From: Sipunculus nudus
Lineage: Eukaryota > Annelida > Sipuncula > Golfingiida > Sipunculidae
NCBI GenBank assembly: GCA_026874595.1
Contig: CM049311.1
Location: forward strand, 37,126,676 to 37,190,675
Length of the DNA: 64,000 nt
Reading direction: 5' to 3'
The position numbers and the translations under genes are program-made. The stretch's first letter is position 1. Every line of letters begins with the position of its first letter. This document shows positions 1 through 11,089 of this stretch, piece by piece. Under the pieces are notes generated by a model. That model did not search any database. It saw only the letters and a list, made by a program, of their open reading frames with translations, and was not told the DNA's origin.

Positions 1-1639
1 AGGACCACAAAGCAGCTTGCCTTTTCCACTGTAGGCCTATGGGACAATAGGAAAACGAAGCAGATACTGGATCTCAAAGATGCTCAGTATAACTGATATA
101 GTGATCAGTTGCAAGAATTCGAAGAATGAAAAGCTGCATGGTTAAAGATTAACAACTAAATAGTTAATGTAATGATATACGTAAAGTTTACTGTCTCTGT
201 TTAACAGCCTTTCATCAACTGATATTGCTGATGACCACGCGAAACTCTTCATCTTTTAGATTTAACCATTCAGTAACATTCACAGATATCAAATACAAAT
301 GAGAACTGTCAAGTTAAATGGGTGTCTGTTGAAAATTTAATCTGAAGGAAAAAACAGTGAAAAAAAGAAATACATGAAGTTACTGAATTATAAAAGTTTA
401 AGATTTTACTCGAGCTAGGAATGATGCCGATGTGGATGACAGCGTAGCTCCTGTATAATATCTCAAATGAATAAAATGGCAGCTTTTTATTCAGAGAGTA
501 TTTTAAATTATGAGGCTTGGATCACAATAATCAGTTGGTACATAAATGCCAGATTAGGTTTGACAAAAATAAATATTCACAGTTATAAATAAAATTGAGA
601 CCCAATCAGACATCATGAAGTCATGCAAAAGATGATGACTAAAACATATTTGAAGTTTCAAATGTTGAATGCTCGCAAATGTTCCTCGCTACTGTTATCT
701 AGAAGACATGTCTAATTACAATAACTGAGAAATTATTCCCCAGATGTCTATTGAGTCAAGATGTCTGTTACATGATTGGATCATCTGTTGTCAGTGCAAT
801 ACATACAATACACTAGTTGTGTCACTTTTAGAATTTACCAAAAACTTGCATTAGAAAATCTTTCGCGTTTACAAATTCCTCCGATATCTGCTGACAAGAC
901 ACTTCCCCAAGATGTTTCTTGTAAACATGACAGATCATTACATGGTTTAACCTTCTCTGCGTCATGGTGGAACGCAGCCATGTCTTTAACCTCCTAAGGG
1001 CACTGAACAATTTGTAGAAGCCAGATAGGGCGACTAGGCCTAGCCAGGTCCTGGTGATTTTAATAGTCGGGGACTCGGGCTGACATCATCATAAGCGCCC
1101 GATGTGTGGACATAGCTTCCAACAGCGTTTCTGGCAAGCCCAGGGTATATTATGTCGTTGCCACCAAACAATTAGTTATTTTAAATAAATCAAACATGAC
1201 ATTTCAAACTTGACTGGCCAAAGCCCATAAGGATCTTTTACCTGTTTGATATTAAACTATCATCCCTTATACTCAAAATAAACATAAATTCTTATTTATA
1301 TTAAATAGTTTTTAATAGTGATGGAATAAAAATAGTCTTAGCTTGACTGCATTTAATTTAGCAAAATGTGGAGGGGGGGGACAAAGTATAGTATGTCCCC
1401 CCTGGTTGCAAAAGTGGGTCCCCCCCGTCCCCCATCTAATTGCGCCCATGATTAGAACAATCATTACTTCAACTATTACAGCAAAGATTTTGAAATCTCA
1501 TGCAAAATTAGCCACTATCAGAGTAATTATTATAAATGTCACATTGTATTGACAGTGTGCAAAACTGTGGAGCTAATTTATAATGTATTCTCTGGTGTGC
1601 AAAGGTCATGGTTGGTTTTTAACAATATTCAAGTAAATT
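1..1639. other. sequence beyond the last visible GAS2-like exon, no gene seen
   Basis: I looked for the remainder of the GAR domain on the minus strand and did not find it. The stretch is AT-rich and non-coding as far as I can see. It contains a G-run/C-run hairpin near 1375-1402. It is probably intron, since the 1863-1862 donor has no acceptor partner that restores GAR coding. Confidence 0.6.
1375..1402. repeat. short perfect inverted repeat (G6ACA / TGTC6)
   Basis: Nine-base arms GGGGGGACA (1375-1383) and TGTCCCCCC (1394-1402) flank a 10-nt loop. A second C-run follows at about 1418-1434. It would fold as a strong hairpin; probably the edge of an old repeat rather than a functional RNA. 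Confidence 0.6.
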
Positions 1640-1795
1640 ACAATGGAACCAGTCTGAAAGACCCCTGTCTATTTAGACCACCTGTCAATTGAGACCACCC
1701 TTGAGTGAACCAAAAGCATTCATACTTGTTATCACTGACCATCTAACCTTTAAGCCAGTCCCACGGGTGGTCTTATAACACAGGTTTCACTGTAC
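1640..1795. mobile_element. mariner-like MITE copy (family D, CAGTGAAACC termini)
   Basis: The right end reads GGTTTCACTGTA and the left end carries the complementary GGAACCAGTCTG-type terminus, with GACCACC repeats inside. The same architecture recurs at 5683-5824, 40178-40350 and 43164-43350. TA dinucleotides at the ends suggest a Tc1/mariner-type target. The termini have diverged. Confidence 0.55.
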
Positions 1796-1863
1796 TCTTT
1801 TGTACAAAATGACATGAAATTTCACACCCTTTCATGTCCTTTCATTCCATCTTTTATACATAC

Positions 1864-1965
1864 CCTAATGAACATGTTCCGGCCACCCATGCTGTACTTT
1901 CCTTCTGCTAACCTTTTGATCTCATACATGGGAGTGCACTTACAGTTGTTGGCAATCTTCTGCAC
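1864..1965 (-). CDS. GAS2-like: GAS2-like exon, first half of GAR domain
   Basis: A 102-nt (34-codon) exon, phase 0 at both ends. The acceptor is CACCAACAG| (AG at 1967-1966) and the donor ATTAGG|GTATGT (GT at 1863-1862). It encodes [27 protein letters not shown] and GRNMFIR. This aligns with the GAR start in vertebrate GAS2 (cysteine pair, then ERLSQGRYRVG, then LFIR). An alternative acceptor 33 nt upstream (TTTCAG at 2001-1996) would add a segment beginning GTVFIVY, which the family lacks, so the inner site is preferred. Confidence 0.85.
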
Positions 1966-4900
1966 CTGTTGGTGAGAGTACACAATAAACACAGTCCCTG
2001 AAAGTCAGTAATCTTTCATTCAGAATTTAAAGTTTAGTTTGTTTTTTTGCAAGGTGTAACTGTGTAGTTAATCACATTTGCAAGTTAATTCTCTTCAACT
2101 TTTCTCAAAAATGGCTGAACAAAAATCAAATTTATCACAGTAATTTGGTATCTTCCATAGGAATTAAATAGCAAGCAAACAGCAATCAATCAATACATTT
2201 GTGATAAAAAGTACCTCAGGTTAACATACTTGGACACAGTAGAGTTATCTATATTCCTGGAGTAAATAACCTGTCTCTGTGCAACATCAGGAAGTTTGTA
2301 TTTCTACCACAACTACCTCCTCCGTAAGAGCATCCACTCTTTACCAAAACACCACCTTAACTATGACCTTACCTTTTTATCCAAAGTATCCACAATTAAC
2401 TGTAACACATATATATATCGGTACCTCTTCATCAAGAGAATAAACTCTTAATTATGACACATACCACTTTATCCAAACTGTCCACTTTTAACTGAAACAT
2501 GTACCCCTTTATCGGGAGCATCGACTCTTCACTGACACATATTCTTCTTAATTCAAAGCCACCACTCTTAAAAGGGCCTAATCACCTATAATACATGTTG
2601 AATTAACACAAAAAATTACCTTTGAAATAAATTGGTTCCTGCATAAAAGGTGCCCTGAAACCATGGCTTGATCCTGTACACGAGTGTTAAAAATAGTTGA
2701 CCAGGCGTGATCACAGGCATTAATATAAACACAGCAGGTGGGGCTGTGTTTATAGACATAATATTGCTACTTATTATATAATGTCCCTTTAACTATACCA
2801 TGTACCTCTATTCAGAGCATCCATTCTTAACTCAAACCAAGTACTTCTTTAATCAGAGCATCCGATCGTAACCAAAACACACACCTCTTTATCCAGAGCA
2901 TCAACACTCTTTGTCTTCTTCATGGCGGACCCTTTGCTGGCTGTCTTTGGCTGCTCTGGGGTCTGGTCTTTGTCTATTTCCTTTTCTAGTTTAATAATAG
3001 CTGGAAGTTCCATACCAAACCTGGACCCAATACGTGCAAGCTCCAGCAGACAAAGCACCACAGACTTCTCATCTTTGTGGGAAACTGTGAATTAGTAATG
3101 AGACTTTGTGGTACACTGTGAATTAGAAATTGGAATATGTTGGACACTGTGACTTAGTAATTGGGACTTTATGGAATTAGTAATGAGACTGTTGTACACT
3201 GTGAATAAAAATAGGAATTTTGTGGACACTGTGAATAAGTAATTGGACTTTGTGGAACACTGTGAATTAGTAATGGGACTTTGTGGGACACTGTGAATTA
3301 GTAATGAGACTTTGTGGTATCCTGTGAATTAGAAAGGGGAATATGTTGGACACTGTGACTTAGTAATGGGACTTTATGGGACACTGTGAATTAGTTATTA
3401 GACTAATGGGACTTTGTGGTACAATGTGAATTAGTAATCATACTTGTGGGACACTGTGTAATAGAAATAGGACTTTGACGGACACTGTGATTGTGAATAA
3501 CTTTGTGGGACACTGTGAATTAAAAATGGGAATATGTTGGACACTGTGATTTAGTAATTTGACTTTGTGGGACACTGTGAATTAGTAATGCGACTTTGTG
3601 GAACAATGCGAATTAGTAATGATACTTGGTGGGACAAAATGAATTAGTTATGTGACTTTGTGGTACACTGTGATTAAGTAATGGGACTTTGTGGTACAAT
3701 GTGATTGTGAATTGGTAATGGGACTTTGTGGGACACAGTGAATTAGTAATGGGACCTTGTTGGACACTGTGAATTAGTAATGGGACTTTGTGGTACAATG
3801 CGAATTAGTAATGATACTTGGTGGGACACAATGAATTAGTTATGTGACTTTGTGGTACACTGTGATTAAGTAATGGGACTTTGTGGTACAATGTGATTGT
3901 GAATTGGTAATGGGACTTTGTGGGACACAGTGAATTAGTAATGGGACCTTGTTGGACACTGTGAATTAGTCATGTCCTTGTTGGACCCTGTGAATTAGTC
4001 ATGGGACTTTGTGGGACACTGTGAATTGGTCATGGGACTTTGTGGGACACTGTGAATTAGTCATGGGACTTTGTGGGACACTGTGAATTAGTAAAAGGAT
4101 TAATTTTGGATTACAGTGGTTTGCCATTTGTATTCAAGGGTTTCAGATTTGTGATATTTGTGAAGGGGAAATTGTCGCAAAAATAAAACCTTTAGGAATA
4201 ACATGCTACATCTGCAACAGGTGAGCAGTAATTCATTTTATAGCTTAAACGGCATCTCATGCTTATTCTTCCAGTTTTGTGAATATTAGCATACATATTA
4301 TGTTACCCGTAATTCAAAGTTGATAATTAATTTGAATAATAATCCTCTTATATATAGCCCACTTTTGCTGGAATAATTTGCACCTGTTGGATGCTCCCTT
4401 AGCTCCAAGTACAATGGTTAAGATTTTGTGTGCATATTAGGTAACTGATATCAGAATGATATTTACACTGTGCAAGTTACTCTATGGTAAATTGGGAAAA
4501 TGAAACCCATGTAAAACACTGAAGAAGTGAAAAGTGTGGATATTTAATCTTGCGAACATGACGCCATCCACAGTGATATCAAAGAACAATCTGTTGATGC
4601 AAATGATCTGACAATCAGTGTTGTTGTGCCACAATCAATTACAGAAACTGAATTTATGTGGTCAATATTTATGGTATAATTCTATAAAGCATTAAGAAGG
4701 CAAAACAGAAGGTACATAAAATGATTGCTTAATTATCAAACATCGTTCATTTGTTTTTTTTCAATCATCAAATATGATTTTACAACCCTGACCGATTCCG
4801 ACCACCAGTACTTACCAAGACCCTCTGATTCAAACAAGCATTCTTCCTTCACGCCCCACTGTCTGCACCATTGTAGGAAGTTAGCAGCATTGTCTCGAGC

Positions 4901-6990
4901 GAACCAGCTGCCAACCGACGCCTTCCCCTGATATTTCACAGAGCCTGTTGTGAGTTTCTGAAGATGAAGAAAAGGAATCAAAATAAAATAAAGAATATAA
5001 CACATTCTGACTTTCTGACTAACAGTGACCAGGAAAAAAAACTATCAAAGTAATAAGTATGAAGAATAATTATACTGAAATCATTGTGTGGCAGGGCAAA
5101 TCTTTTTCTCATGTTTCTGGCATAAATGTTTTAAATAACCAGGGAACCACAGGCTAATGACAGAATTGCTTTGCTAAACAGGTCAAAATACATTATAACA
5201 AAAATTTTACAGAAATGTTGTTATTTTCATTTTCCTGAAAGAAATGTCTCAGCTGAATGGAGCTCAATATTGATATATTTCTATTAAAAATAAAAACCTT
5301 TTGAGGAACAGAGTCAAAATCAATGCAGAGAGTGCCTGAGAAACCAACCTTTATTTCTTTATATGCTTAAAAAAAGACATTGTGACTGCCTTTATTGGCC
5401 TAAAAAGCAGACTTTTATATTTTATGTGGTGAGCTACTTACTTCTTTAGACTTGCCACTCTTTATTGCATCCTCTGCTGTCTTTTGTATGAGGTTGGCCA
5501 GCTTACATAATAATACTCCTGTGTCCAGTGTGGTCATAAAACTGGCGGTGGTCATCTCAGTACCTGCACATACATAATATGATCTGTAAAACAGGTAGCT
5601 TGATCCTGGTCTGCTGTCAAGGCTGGCATTGGACAATACTGATGCATTCCAGCAAAACTTGTTTTTCAATAAAATTTGCCAATACAGTGAAACCTGTGTT
5701 ATGAGACCAGCCATGGTACTGGCCAAAAATGGTCTAAAATCACAGGTGGTCTTATTAGACAAAATAAACTTCAATGTCAGGTGGTCTTATATGAGAGTTG
5801 GTCTTTCACATGGGTTCCACTGTATGTATCACATCAGCTATTATGACAAAATCCAGTTTCTTAATCTTGTTGATCTGAGCATACTATTGCATATTCAGAT
5901 ATTATCATGGGCTTAAAACCTGTAGTTTTTGTGCAAAATGTATATTGTGGGTAGTGGTGGGAGTCGGTTCCTTTTTCATAATCGATCATCAGTATAAGCA
6001 AACCGATCGATGATTGATTATTAATCGGTTCAGACAAATATAAAGAAATATGTAATTATCTGTGAAACTGTATTTTCTTAACCCAGAAAGGATGGCCTTT
6101 ACAGCGGCAGTGGCACCTTGCATCAGTTGAAGAGATTATTTTTATGAGAATCTCGCAAAATTGGCATAGACCTGCAGAATTTATGGAGCATTTTAACGCC
6201 ATACCACCCATATTTTGCAATGTATATTTCGTTAGAAAACTCACCGCTAATTCTGCAGCTCCCTGCCAGTTCAGAGAAGTTTATTAAGTCCTCCGTTCTC
6301 GCATCTAGGTATACCGTGTCATACACAGTTACATATGGAAGTTATTTGGGGACATAATCATTATATGACTCAAGGAATGTGGTTAAAAATGGAAGAATAA
6401 TTTTTGCCTATAACATAAAGGCATTCTTTGAAAACAACACTCATGAGTATGATGTAATCGATAGTTGCTTTTGGTAATCGAGCCCTTGAAAGTGGCACCA
6501 AAGCAACTGACTTTCGATAAAACTCGATGATCGGCCCACCACTAATTGTGGGTATACCAATAGTTACGACATGCAACTTGTGACATCCGATTTAAGTGTT
6601 TTAAATTAAAGCCGCCATTAGATGTTTAGAGAAACAAACTTGTCAAGGTTTAATAAGCGCATGGGGATGCGACATAAAAGTACTCTGTGGAAAGCACCCA
6701 GGCGGAATCTGTCTGCAGAGGGACTTGGTGACAATTGGCAAAGTTAAGAGTGAAATATCACTTTTTTAGACCGTGCATAAATTCTCTAATCATGGTAGGA
6801 CAGTCAAATAATACCAACCTAACAACTTGTTCAGCCAATCTGCCAGGTCTTCTTTGAGTGGTTCCAGAGCTTCCAGTTGTTTCTGTGCCAGCAGCTGCAG
6901 GTCTGTGTCCTCGCCTGTCAGCGATGAGTGACGTCCGACATCACCTGCTCCTATATCAGCCCCTGGAGGCACCCCTGTGTCAGTACTCAT
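1864..6990 (-). CDS. GAS2-like: GAS2-like protein (CH domain + GAR domain), 5 exons, 3'-partial
   Basis: Join of 6990-6819, 5563-5442, 4957-4816, 3072-2885 and 1965-1864 on the minus strand gives 242 codons with no stop. All junctions obey GT-AG and the phases fit (172+122+142+188+102 nt). The protein has an acidic/polar N-terminus, then a CH domain of the GAS2 type (about residues 45-185): [86 protein letters not shown] lysine-rich linker follows, then the start of the GAR domain ([25 protein letters not shown]). In this family CH binds actin and GAR binds microtubules, cross-linking the two. The second half of GAR (the family's VMVRVGGGW region) was not found down to position 1, so the final exon(s) lie outside. 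Vertebrate GAS2 is ~313 aa, so about 70 residues are missing. Which paralogue (GAS2 or GAS2L) is not decidable here. Confidence 0.85.
2569..2792. mobile_element. MITE-like element, family C (TTAAAGGG termini)
   Basis: It starts TTAAAAGGGCCTAATCACC and ends TAATGTCCCTTTAA. The interior is shared with 7486-7748 and 14850-15345 (TGTACACGAGTGTTAAAAA, ATAAACACAG). TTAA at both tips fits a TTAA target. No coding capacity. It sits in the GAS2-like intron 2884-1966. Confidence 0.6.
2885..3072 (-). CDS. GAS2-like: GAS2-like exon, end of CH domain and linker
   Basis: A 188-nt exon. The acceptor is CACAAAG| (AG at 3074-3073), weak in pyrimidines but the only one that keeps the frame and the conserved [12 protein letters not shown]. 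The donor is GAG|GTGTGT (GT at 2884-2883). It encodes the last CH helix ([13 protein letters not shown]), [10 protein letters not shown] and a Lys/Ser/Thr/Pro-rich linker ending SVDALDKE. The 31-bp minisatellite begins almost immediately upstream of its acceptor, so array expansion encroaches on the branch-point region. Confidence 0.88.
3085..4095. repeat. 31-bp minisatellite, about 32 copies, in GAS2-like intron
   Basis: The unit approximates ACTGTGAATTAGTAATGGGA plus CTTTGTGGGAC (31 bp). Copies diverge by substitution and small deletions. A 192-bp block of about six units starting near 3603 is repeated from about 3795, a higher-order duplication. The short open frame here on the minus strand is only repeat translation. 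Confidence 0.9.
4096..4735. other. intron sequence between minisatellite and CH exon
   Basis: No coding signal. Around 4110-4200 there is a worn relative of the TACTGTGGTT-type MITE (compare 32742-33170). Otherwise unique AT-rich DNA. Confidence 0.4.
4816..4957 (-). CDS. GAS2-like: GAS2-like exon, CH domain part 2
   Basis: A 142-nt exon with pyrimidine-rich acceptor TTTTCTTCATCTTCAG| (AG at 4959-4958) and strong donor CTTG|GTAAGT (GT at 4815-4814). It encodes [20 protein letters not shown] followed by [16 protein letters not shown] and CLFESEGL. The FARDNxANFLxWCR and FESEGL motifs are the most diagnostic part of GAS2-family CH domains and identify the gene unambiguously. It ends with one base of a split codon. 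Confidence 0.92.
5442..5563 (-). CDS. GAS2-like: GAS2-like exon, CH domain part 1
   Basis: A 122-nt exon with acceptor TGTGCAG| (AG at 5565-5564) and consensus donor GAA|GTAAGT (GT at 5441-5440). Two bases complete the codon split from the previous exon, and the exon ends in phase 0. It encodes [20 protein letters not shown] and the helix LANLIQ. The [12 protein letters not shown] core corresponds to the LDNGALLCQLAE core of vertebrate GAS2. The open frame runs on into the intron on both sides, so only the splice-bounded part is coding. Confidence 0.9.
5683..5824. mobile_element. mariner-like MITE (family D), near-complete
   Basis: It begins TACAGTGAAACC and ends GGTTCCACTGTA, so the TIRs are CAGTGAAACC/GGTTCCACTG with flanking TA. 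Internal GGTCTTAT/GGTGGTCTTA motifs are shared with the other family-D copies. About 142 bp, non-coding, inside GAS2-like intron 1. Confidence 0.7.
5952..6544. mobile_element. hAT-type MITE with perfect 8-bp TSD
   Basis: The ends are TAGTGGTGGG and CCCACCACTA, a perfect 10-bp terminal inverted repeat. Both sides are flanked by ATTGTGGG (5944-5951 and 6545-6552), a perfect 8-bp target-site duplication as made by hAT transposases. The subterminal regions are rich in ATCGAT motifs. At 593 bp with no transposase-like frame it is non-autonomous. It lies in the GAS2-like intron between the first two coding exons. Confidence 0.88.
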
Positions 6991-6998
6991 GGTCACAC
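6819..6998 (-). CDS. GAS2-like: GAS2-like exon with start codon
   Basis: The acceptor (TTTCTCACAG, AG at 7000-6999) lies 8 nt upstream of the ATG at 6990-6988, so this is not the first exon of the transcript; a 5'-UTR exon must lie at higher coordinates. The exon codes for 57 codons plus one base and ends TTAG|GTTGGT (donor GT at 6818-6817). The first ~30 residues are Gly/Asp/Ser/Thr-rich and look disordered. The segment [13 protein letters not shown] starts the CH domain and matches the family's conserved KEDLAxWL motif. The Met is the first in frame after the acceptor; the in-frame Met further upstream lies in intron sequence. Confidence 0.88.
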
Positions 6999-7267
6999 CT
7001 GTGAGAAATAATACAGCTATATTATATCTATATACTATGCTGAAATCATGAAAAAAAATGATAATCAATAATTATAGTTATACTGCTTCAGCTCCATGGC
7101 CTGATAATACGTTTGCAGTATATGCAATAATATAATGGTAGCAGAGTTAAATAAAAATATGGAAGCAGCTTTATAAATATTCTTTTCTATATCAACATTT
7201 TTTATATATTTCAATATTATTATATGTTTTTTTTTCTATATTCTATATTTTCTTTAATATTATATTT

Positions 7268-7480
7268 TCTGTTCTAAATTCTATACTCAGCTGGAGACCC
7301 AGGTTTGATACCTGGGATGGCTTTTAGAATGGGTTGTTGTGGCCTGTCCATGGCTGGTGGTCTTCTCCGGTCCTCCCATATACCATTTAAATAGACTAGT
7401 ACTGCACACCACCTTCCCAAGCCATGGAGAGTGCTTCACATTAGATATTATAACTATTTGTACAAGCCATGTAGAATGAA
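7268..7480 (+). mobile_element. tRNA-derived SINE fragment
   Basis: It opens with a T-arm-like hairpin: stem CCAGG, 7-nt loop TTTGATA, stem CCTGG (about 7302-7320), i.e. a pol III B box with one C-to-T change. A body with GGCTGGTGGTCTTCTCCGG follows. The tail (CCATGGAGAG, ATAACTATTTGTACAAGCCAT) recurs in diverged form at about 33355-33415. The left part (A box) is missing or eroded. Confidence 0.5.
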
Positions 7481-7485
7481 TAAGT

Positions 7486-7748
7486 TTAAAGGGGCCCAAT
7501 CACCTATAATGCATGTTGAATTAACACAAAAAATGGCTTCTTCCTGTTAAAATAAATCTTTACCTGCCCAAATATTGCCTTGAAACTGTTTGCTTACTTC
7601 TGTAAGTGAGTGTTAAAAACAGTGAACTAGACACAATCGCAGGTGTCAACATAAACACAGTGCCTCTGACCATGTGCTGTGCCGAGCAAAACTGAACTGA
7701 TATTGTGAAAGAATAGGAATAATATTGCTAATAATAAATGTCCCTTAA
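7486..7748. mobile_element. MITE-like element, family C
   Basis: It starts TTAAAGGGGCCCAATCACC and ends ATGTCCCTTAA. The interior matches 2569-2792 and 14850-15345. It abuts the SINE fragment on its left and a family-A element on its right, so three different elements are stacked end to end. Confidence 0.65.
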
Positions 7749-8254
7749 AAAACAAGGAACCCATGGGTCACGGTGCTCAGCTGTTATATATGATAAAAAA
7801 TATGATTTAGAAATGAGGCACATGCTTGTTTTGTGTGGAAATAAATATAAGCTGTATTATGAGTTGTGGGTGTTTAGCTTATGTATGATTTTGATAGTAT
7901 CTTTGGAGACAGGGAAGAGGATTGATTTCATTTATTTTATTAACAAATGGAGTGCTATTGTCACACAGATTTTGACTTGGGCATATAACTTATAAGCAGA
8001 ACATATAATTTAAGAGTTTAACTATTTATTAAAAATAATTACAAATTGTCCCAAATAAAATTTTTATAAAAAATAATAAGAGAATCATATGATTTTTAAA
8101 AATAAAATACAACTGAAATGATTATTAAAATATCAAAGAATATATTCATGAATGCATTCATGAATACATTTTGAAAGTATTTGCACTGGAATTCATATAC
8201 TTTCATTTTTACCTGAATTTCCATTCTTATGCAAGAAATTTTATAATGGAGTAC

Positions 8255-8986
8255 TGTTACGGTCCCTTTTCACACCAAACAACTCAGGCCAAACCGTAAC
8301 ACATATGCTCAGACACGTTCTCTTCAAATGAATACATAACCAAAATATGGGTGCAAAAACAGTGCTATATTCATATATTACAATATTTACATTCGTACAC
8401 AAATAATATAATAGTCAATACATAACGTAATTTATAACAAAGTCTCTGAAGAAAAACTGAGTCTCTAAATAACGAACTGCAACGAAATACTTAACTGAAT
8501 CCGGTATACGAGAAACTGAAGTCCATCATCAACACATAGTTCGGGCACACACAAAACTGAAGTCCTGTATTAATCCATGTGGCACCAGAAAACATAAAGT
8601 CTCTCCTCTTCCTACATAATAAGTCCATAGCGTGGTTCATGGCATTCCGTGGGCTTGGGGACCAAGAGCCCACGGTCACGGTCCCCGGGGAAAACAGTAA
8701 CGTGGCGTAGCAAAATCAATAGTCCCGCCTCGTACTGCAGGCGAGGTCATTTTATAGGCTTTAAACAATGGGTGGAAACCGCAGAAGTTTGTGGTTTTGC
8801 TTGAGAGAAACGATAGCGCCGTCAGAACTGCAAAACCAGTACTGAATGGTCCCAGAATAGTGTTTATGTTTCTCAAAGCGCGTCAGTAGTCACTGATAGC
8901 GGGGTGGATCCATACGCGTGGAAACGGGGGCGGCCACACCACTTCGTGGCGCCATCCTCTGATGTCCGGATGACGTCCATGCAACA
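8255..8986. mobile_element. solo LTR (732 bp) with 5-bp TSD
   Basis: The insert begins TGTTACGG and ends GCAACA (TG...CA with TGTT/AACA inverted tips). It is flanked on both sides by AGTAC (8250-8254 and 8987-8991). The family-A copy at 23441-26481 has the uninterrupted sequence with a single AGTAC (about 25988-25992), proving an insertion. Size, termini and a 5-bp duplication fit a solo LTR left by recombination of a Ty3/gypsy- or BEL-like retroelement. No internal region remains. Confidence 0.85.
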
Positions 8987-11060
8987 AGTACATATTCATA
9001 TTCAAATACATTTGAAAAGTATTCGCACCATGTCTGGTATTTATTCAGTTTTCACCAAACAATGATGTTGAGAATCCAGAATTAACAAAATTCACACATT
9101 TAAATAATGATCATAAGTACCTGGTTTTATGGCTTTTATTCATATTAAAAAAAATAAATGCAATACATTCATTTTGGACTAATTTCACATCAATGTACAC
9201 ACTAGACACAGCAGGAATCTAGATTAGTATTATCAACTGCATCTTTGTCTATCATTAATTTCCTTCATATGATCCCTAATGATTAGTAATGAATAATATG
9301 ATTTATTTTTTTATCATTAAAATTGAACTGAAAAATACCATAGGTGACTGCATGGTGTTATATGGAATACATGACATTCTATCAATCGATACAAGATTCT
9401 AACATCATCAGTAACTGCAAGTTAATTTCCTGTTATTATCAACTAACAAATTCCTTTTCTATTTTTCTTTAATTTGTTATTAAAAACCAATAAAAATTTA
9501 TTAATTTATTGTTTATTGTTATTTTGTTAGTTAAAACTACTAGATCAGTTGGGTTGGACACCTGGATCAACTGTGGCTGGCCATAAGCTGCCTGGCTGCC
9601 CCAGTGTATGCCTCCCATCAAGCGTGCATAATTTGATGAAAGGTCAACAAGGTCAACATACAGGTGACTCAAGAGGGGCTGGGGAAAGCTAAGGTCTGAC
9701 ATGGTCTCATAAAAACATTAATAAAAGCTACAAATTTTGGCAAATTTCTTTCAGCTTTCTAAACTAAAAAGCTGAAATCCTTATGTATGCATGATATGAA
9801 AATTATATCAACAGTGCTCTCAGGAAACAAACGTGCCATGGTCAAAGTTGGGCAAAATTTAAGGTACTAATTTTATATTTATACTAATAACTTATAAAAT
9901 TTGAAAAATTCAGAACTAATTTTGGGTATTCAATTGAATCTTGAGAAAATAATGATACATCCCTGGCAAAAAATCTCTAGCTTCAGCAATCCTCTTTTTA
10001 AGGGAGTAAATATATTTCTTGATTTTTTACAAAGTGCATTATGTTTGGGCCCATAACTTAAAACAATTACGCAATACTGACATTTCTGGCATGTGCATAG
10101 AGAATGTATAGAAAAGTATGTATATAATATACCGGTATGATTAAAGTCAGATCAGTGGTTTTGATATTAGGCAGTCTTGAAGTGTAACAATGGGTTTTTA
10201 ATGGAAAAATGAAGTTTTTCATTATTATCTCGAAGGTATTAAGTCCTAGTGACCAAATTCTTGGCATGGTAGGGGATTTTGGAGACATCTAATTGTATGC
10301 CAAATTTTAGGATCTTAGAGCTGAAGCTGGGGAGCTGAGCTCTTGCAAACTGCATAACACTAGCTTGATGTAAAAAATATGTTACATGGTGCTTGAAAAC
10401 TTGAATGAAATCTACAGTTTTTGATCAACTGGTTTAAAATTTTTGGTGTTAACAGACAAAATGCTAACAAAAACATGCTGTGAAAATTAAATCCACAGTA
10501 CTTACAGGAAAAAAACGTGCCATGGTCAAAGTTGGGCAAAATTTAAGGTACCAATTTTTTATTTTTGTTAATATTTAAAAAAAAATTCAAGAGATTTTGA
10601 TCTAATTTTGGGTATACAATTTAATTTTGATTAATTAAAGTTATATTACTGGAAAAAAAGTCCATAGCTTTAACATGATTTGTGTTAAGTGATCAAATAT
10701 ATTTCCTGATTTTTTACAAAATGCATTATGTTTGGGCCAATAACTTTTTTAAATTATATAATACAAACATAATTTCTGGCATGTACATAGGAACTATTTA
10801 GGGGTATATTTATGGTAAATATGAGGAAAAACAGATGAGCAGTTTTGATATTAGGCAGTCCTGAAGTGTGAAAATAGGTTTTTAATAAAAAATTGAGGGT
10901 TTTCCTTAATTTCTCAAAGGAAAGAAGTCGCAAAGACCCAGTTTTCGGCTTGGTAGGAGATCTTTGGGACTTATGTCTTACAGTTTCAAAACGTGCCACA
11001 TCTACGGACGGATGGACAGACAGACGGACGGACGGACAACGGACAATGGACCACGACTAT

Positions 11061-11089
11061 AGCTCAGATGACTTATAGTCAGCTGAGCT
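11061..11089. repeat. family-A terminal hairpin
   Basis: A 29-nt imperfect palindrome pairs AGCTCAG...TGACT with AGTCA...CTGAGCT around a TAT loop. The same hairpin in weaker form heads the copies at 23137 and 60690. It is directly followed (minus strand) by the GTCC-rich microsatellite. Confidence 0.75.

Noticed and set aside
1965-1996. Alternative upstream acceptor for the GAR exon (adds [11 protein letters not shown])
   Set aside because: In frame, but the added residues have no counterpart in the GAS2 family, whereas the inner acceptor gives a continuous match.
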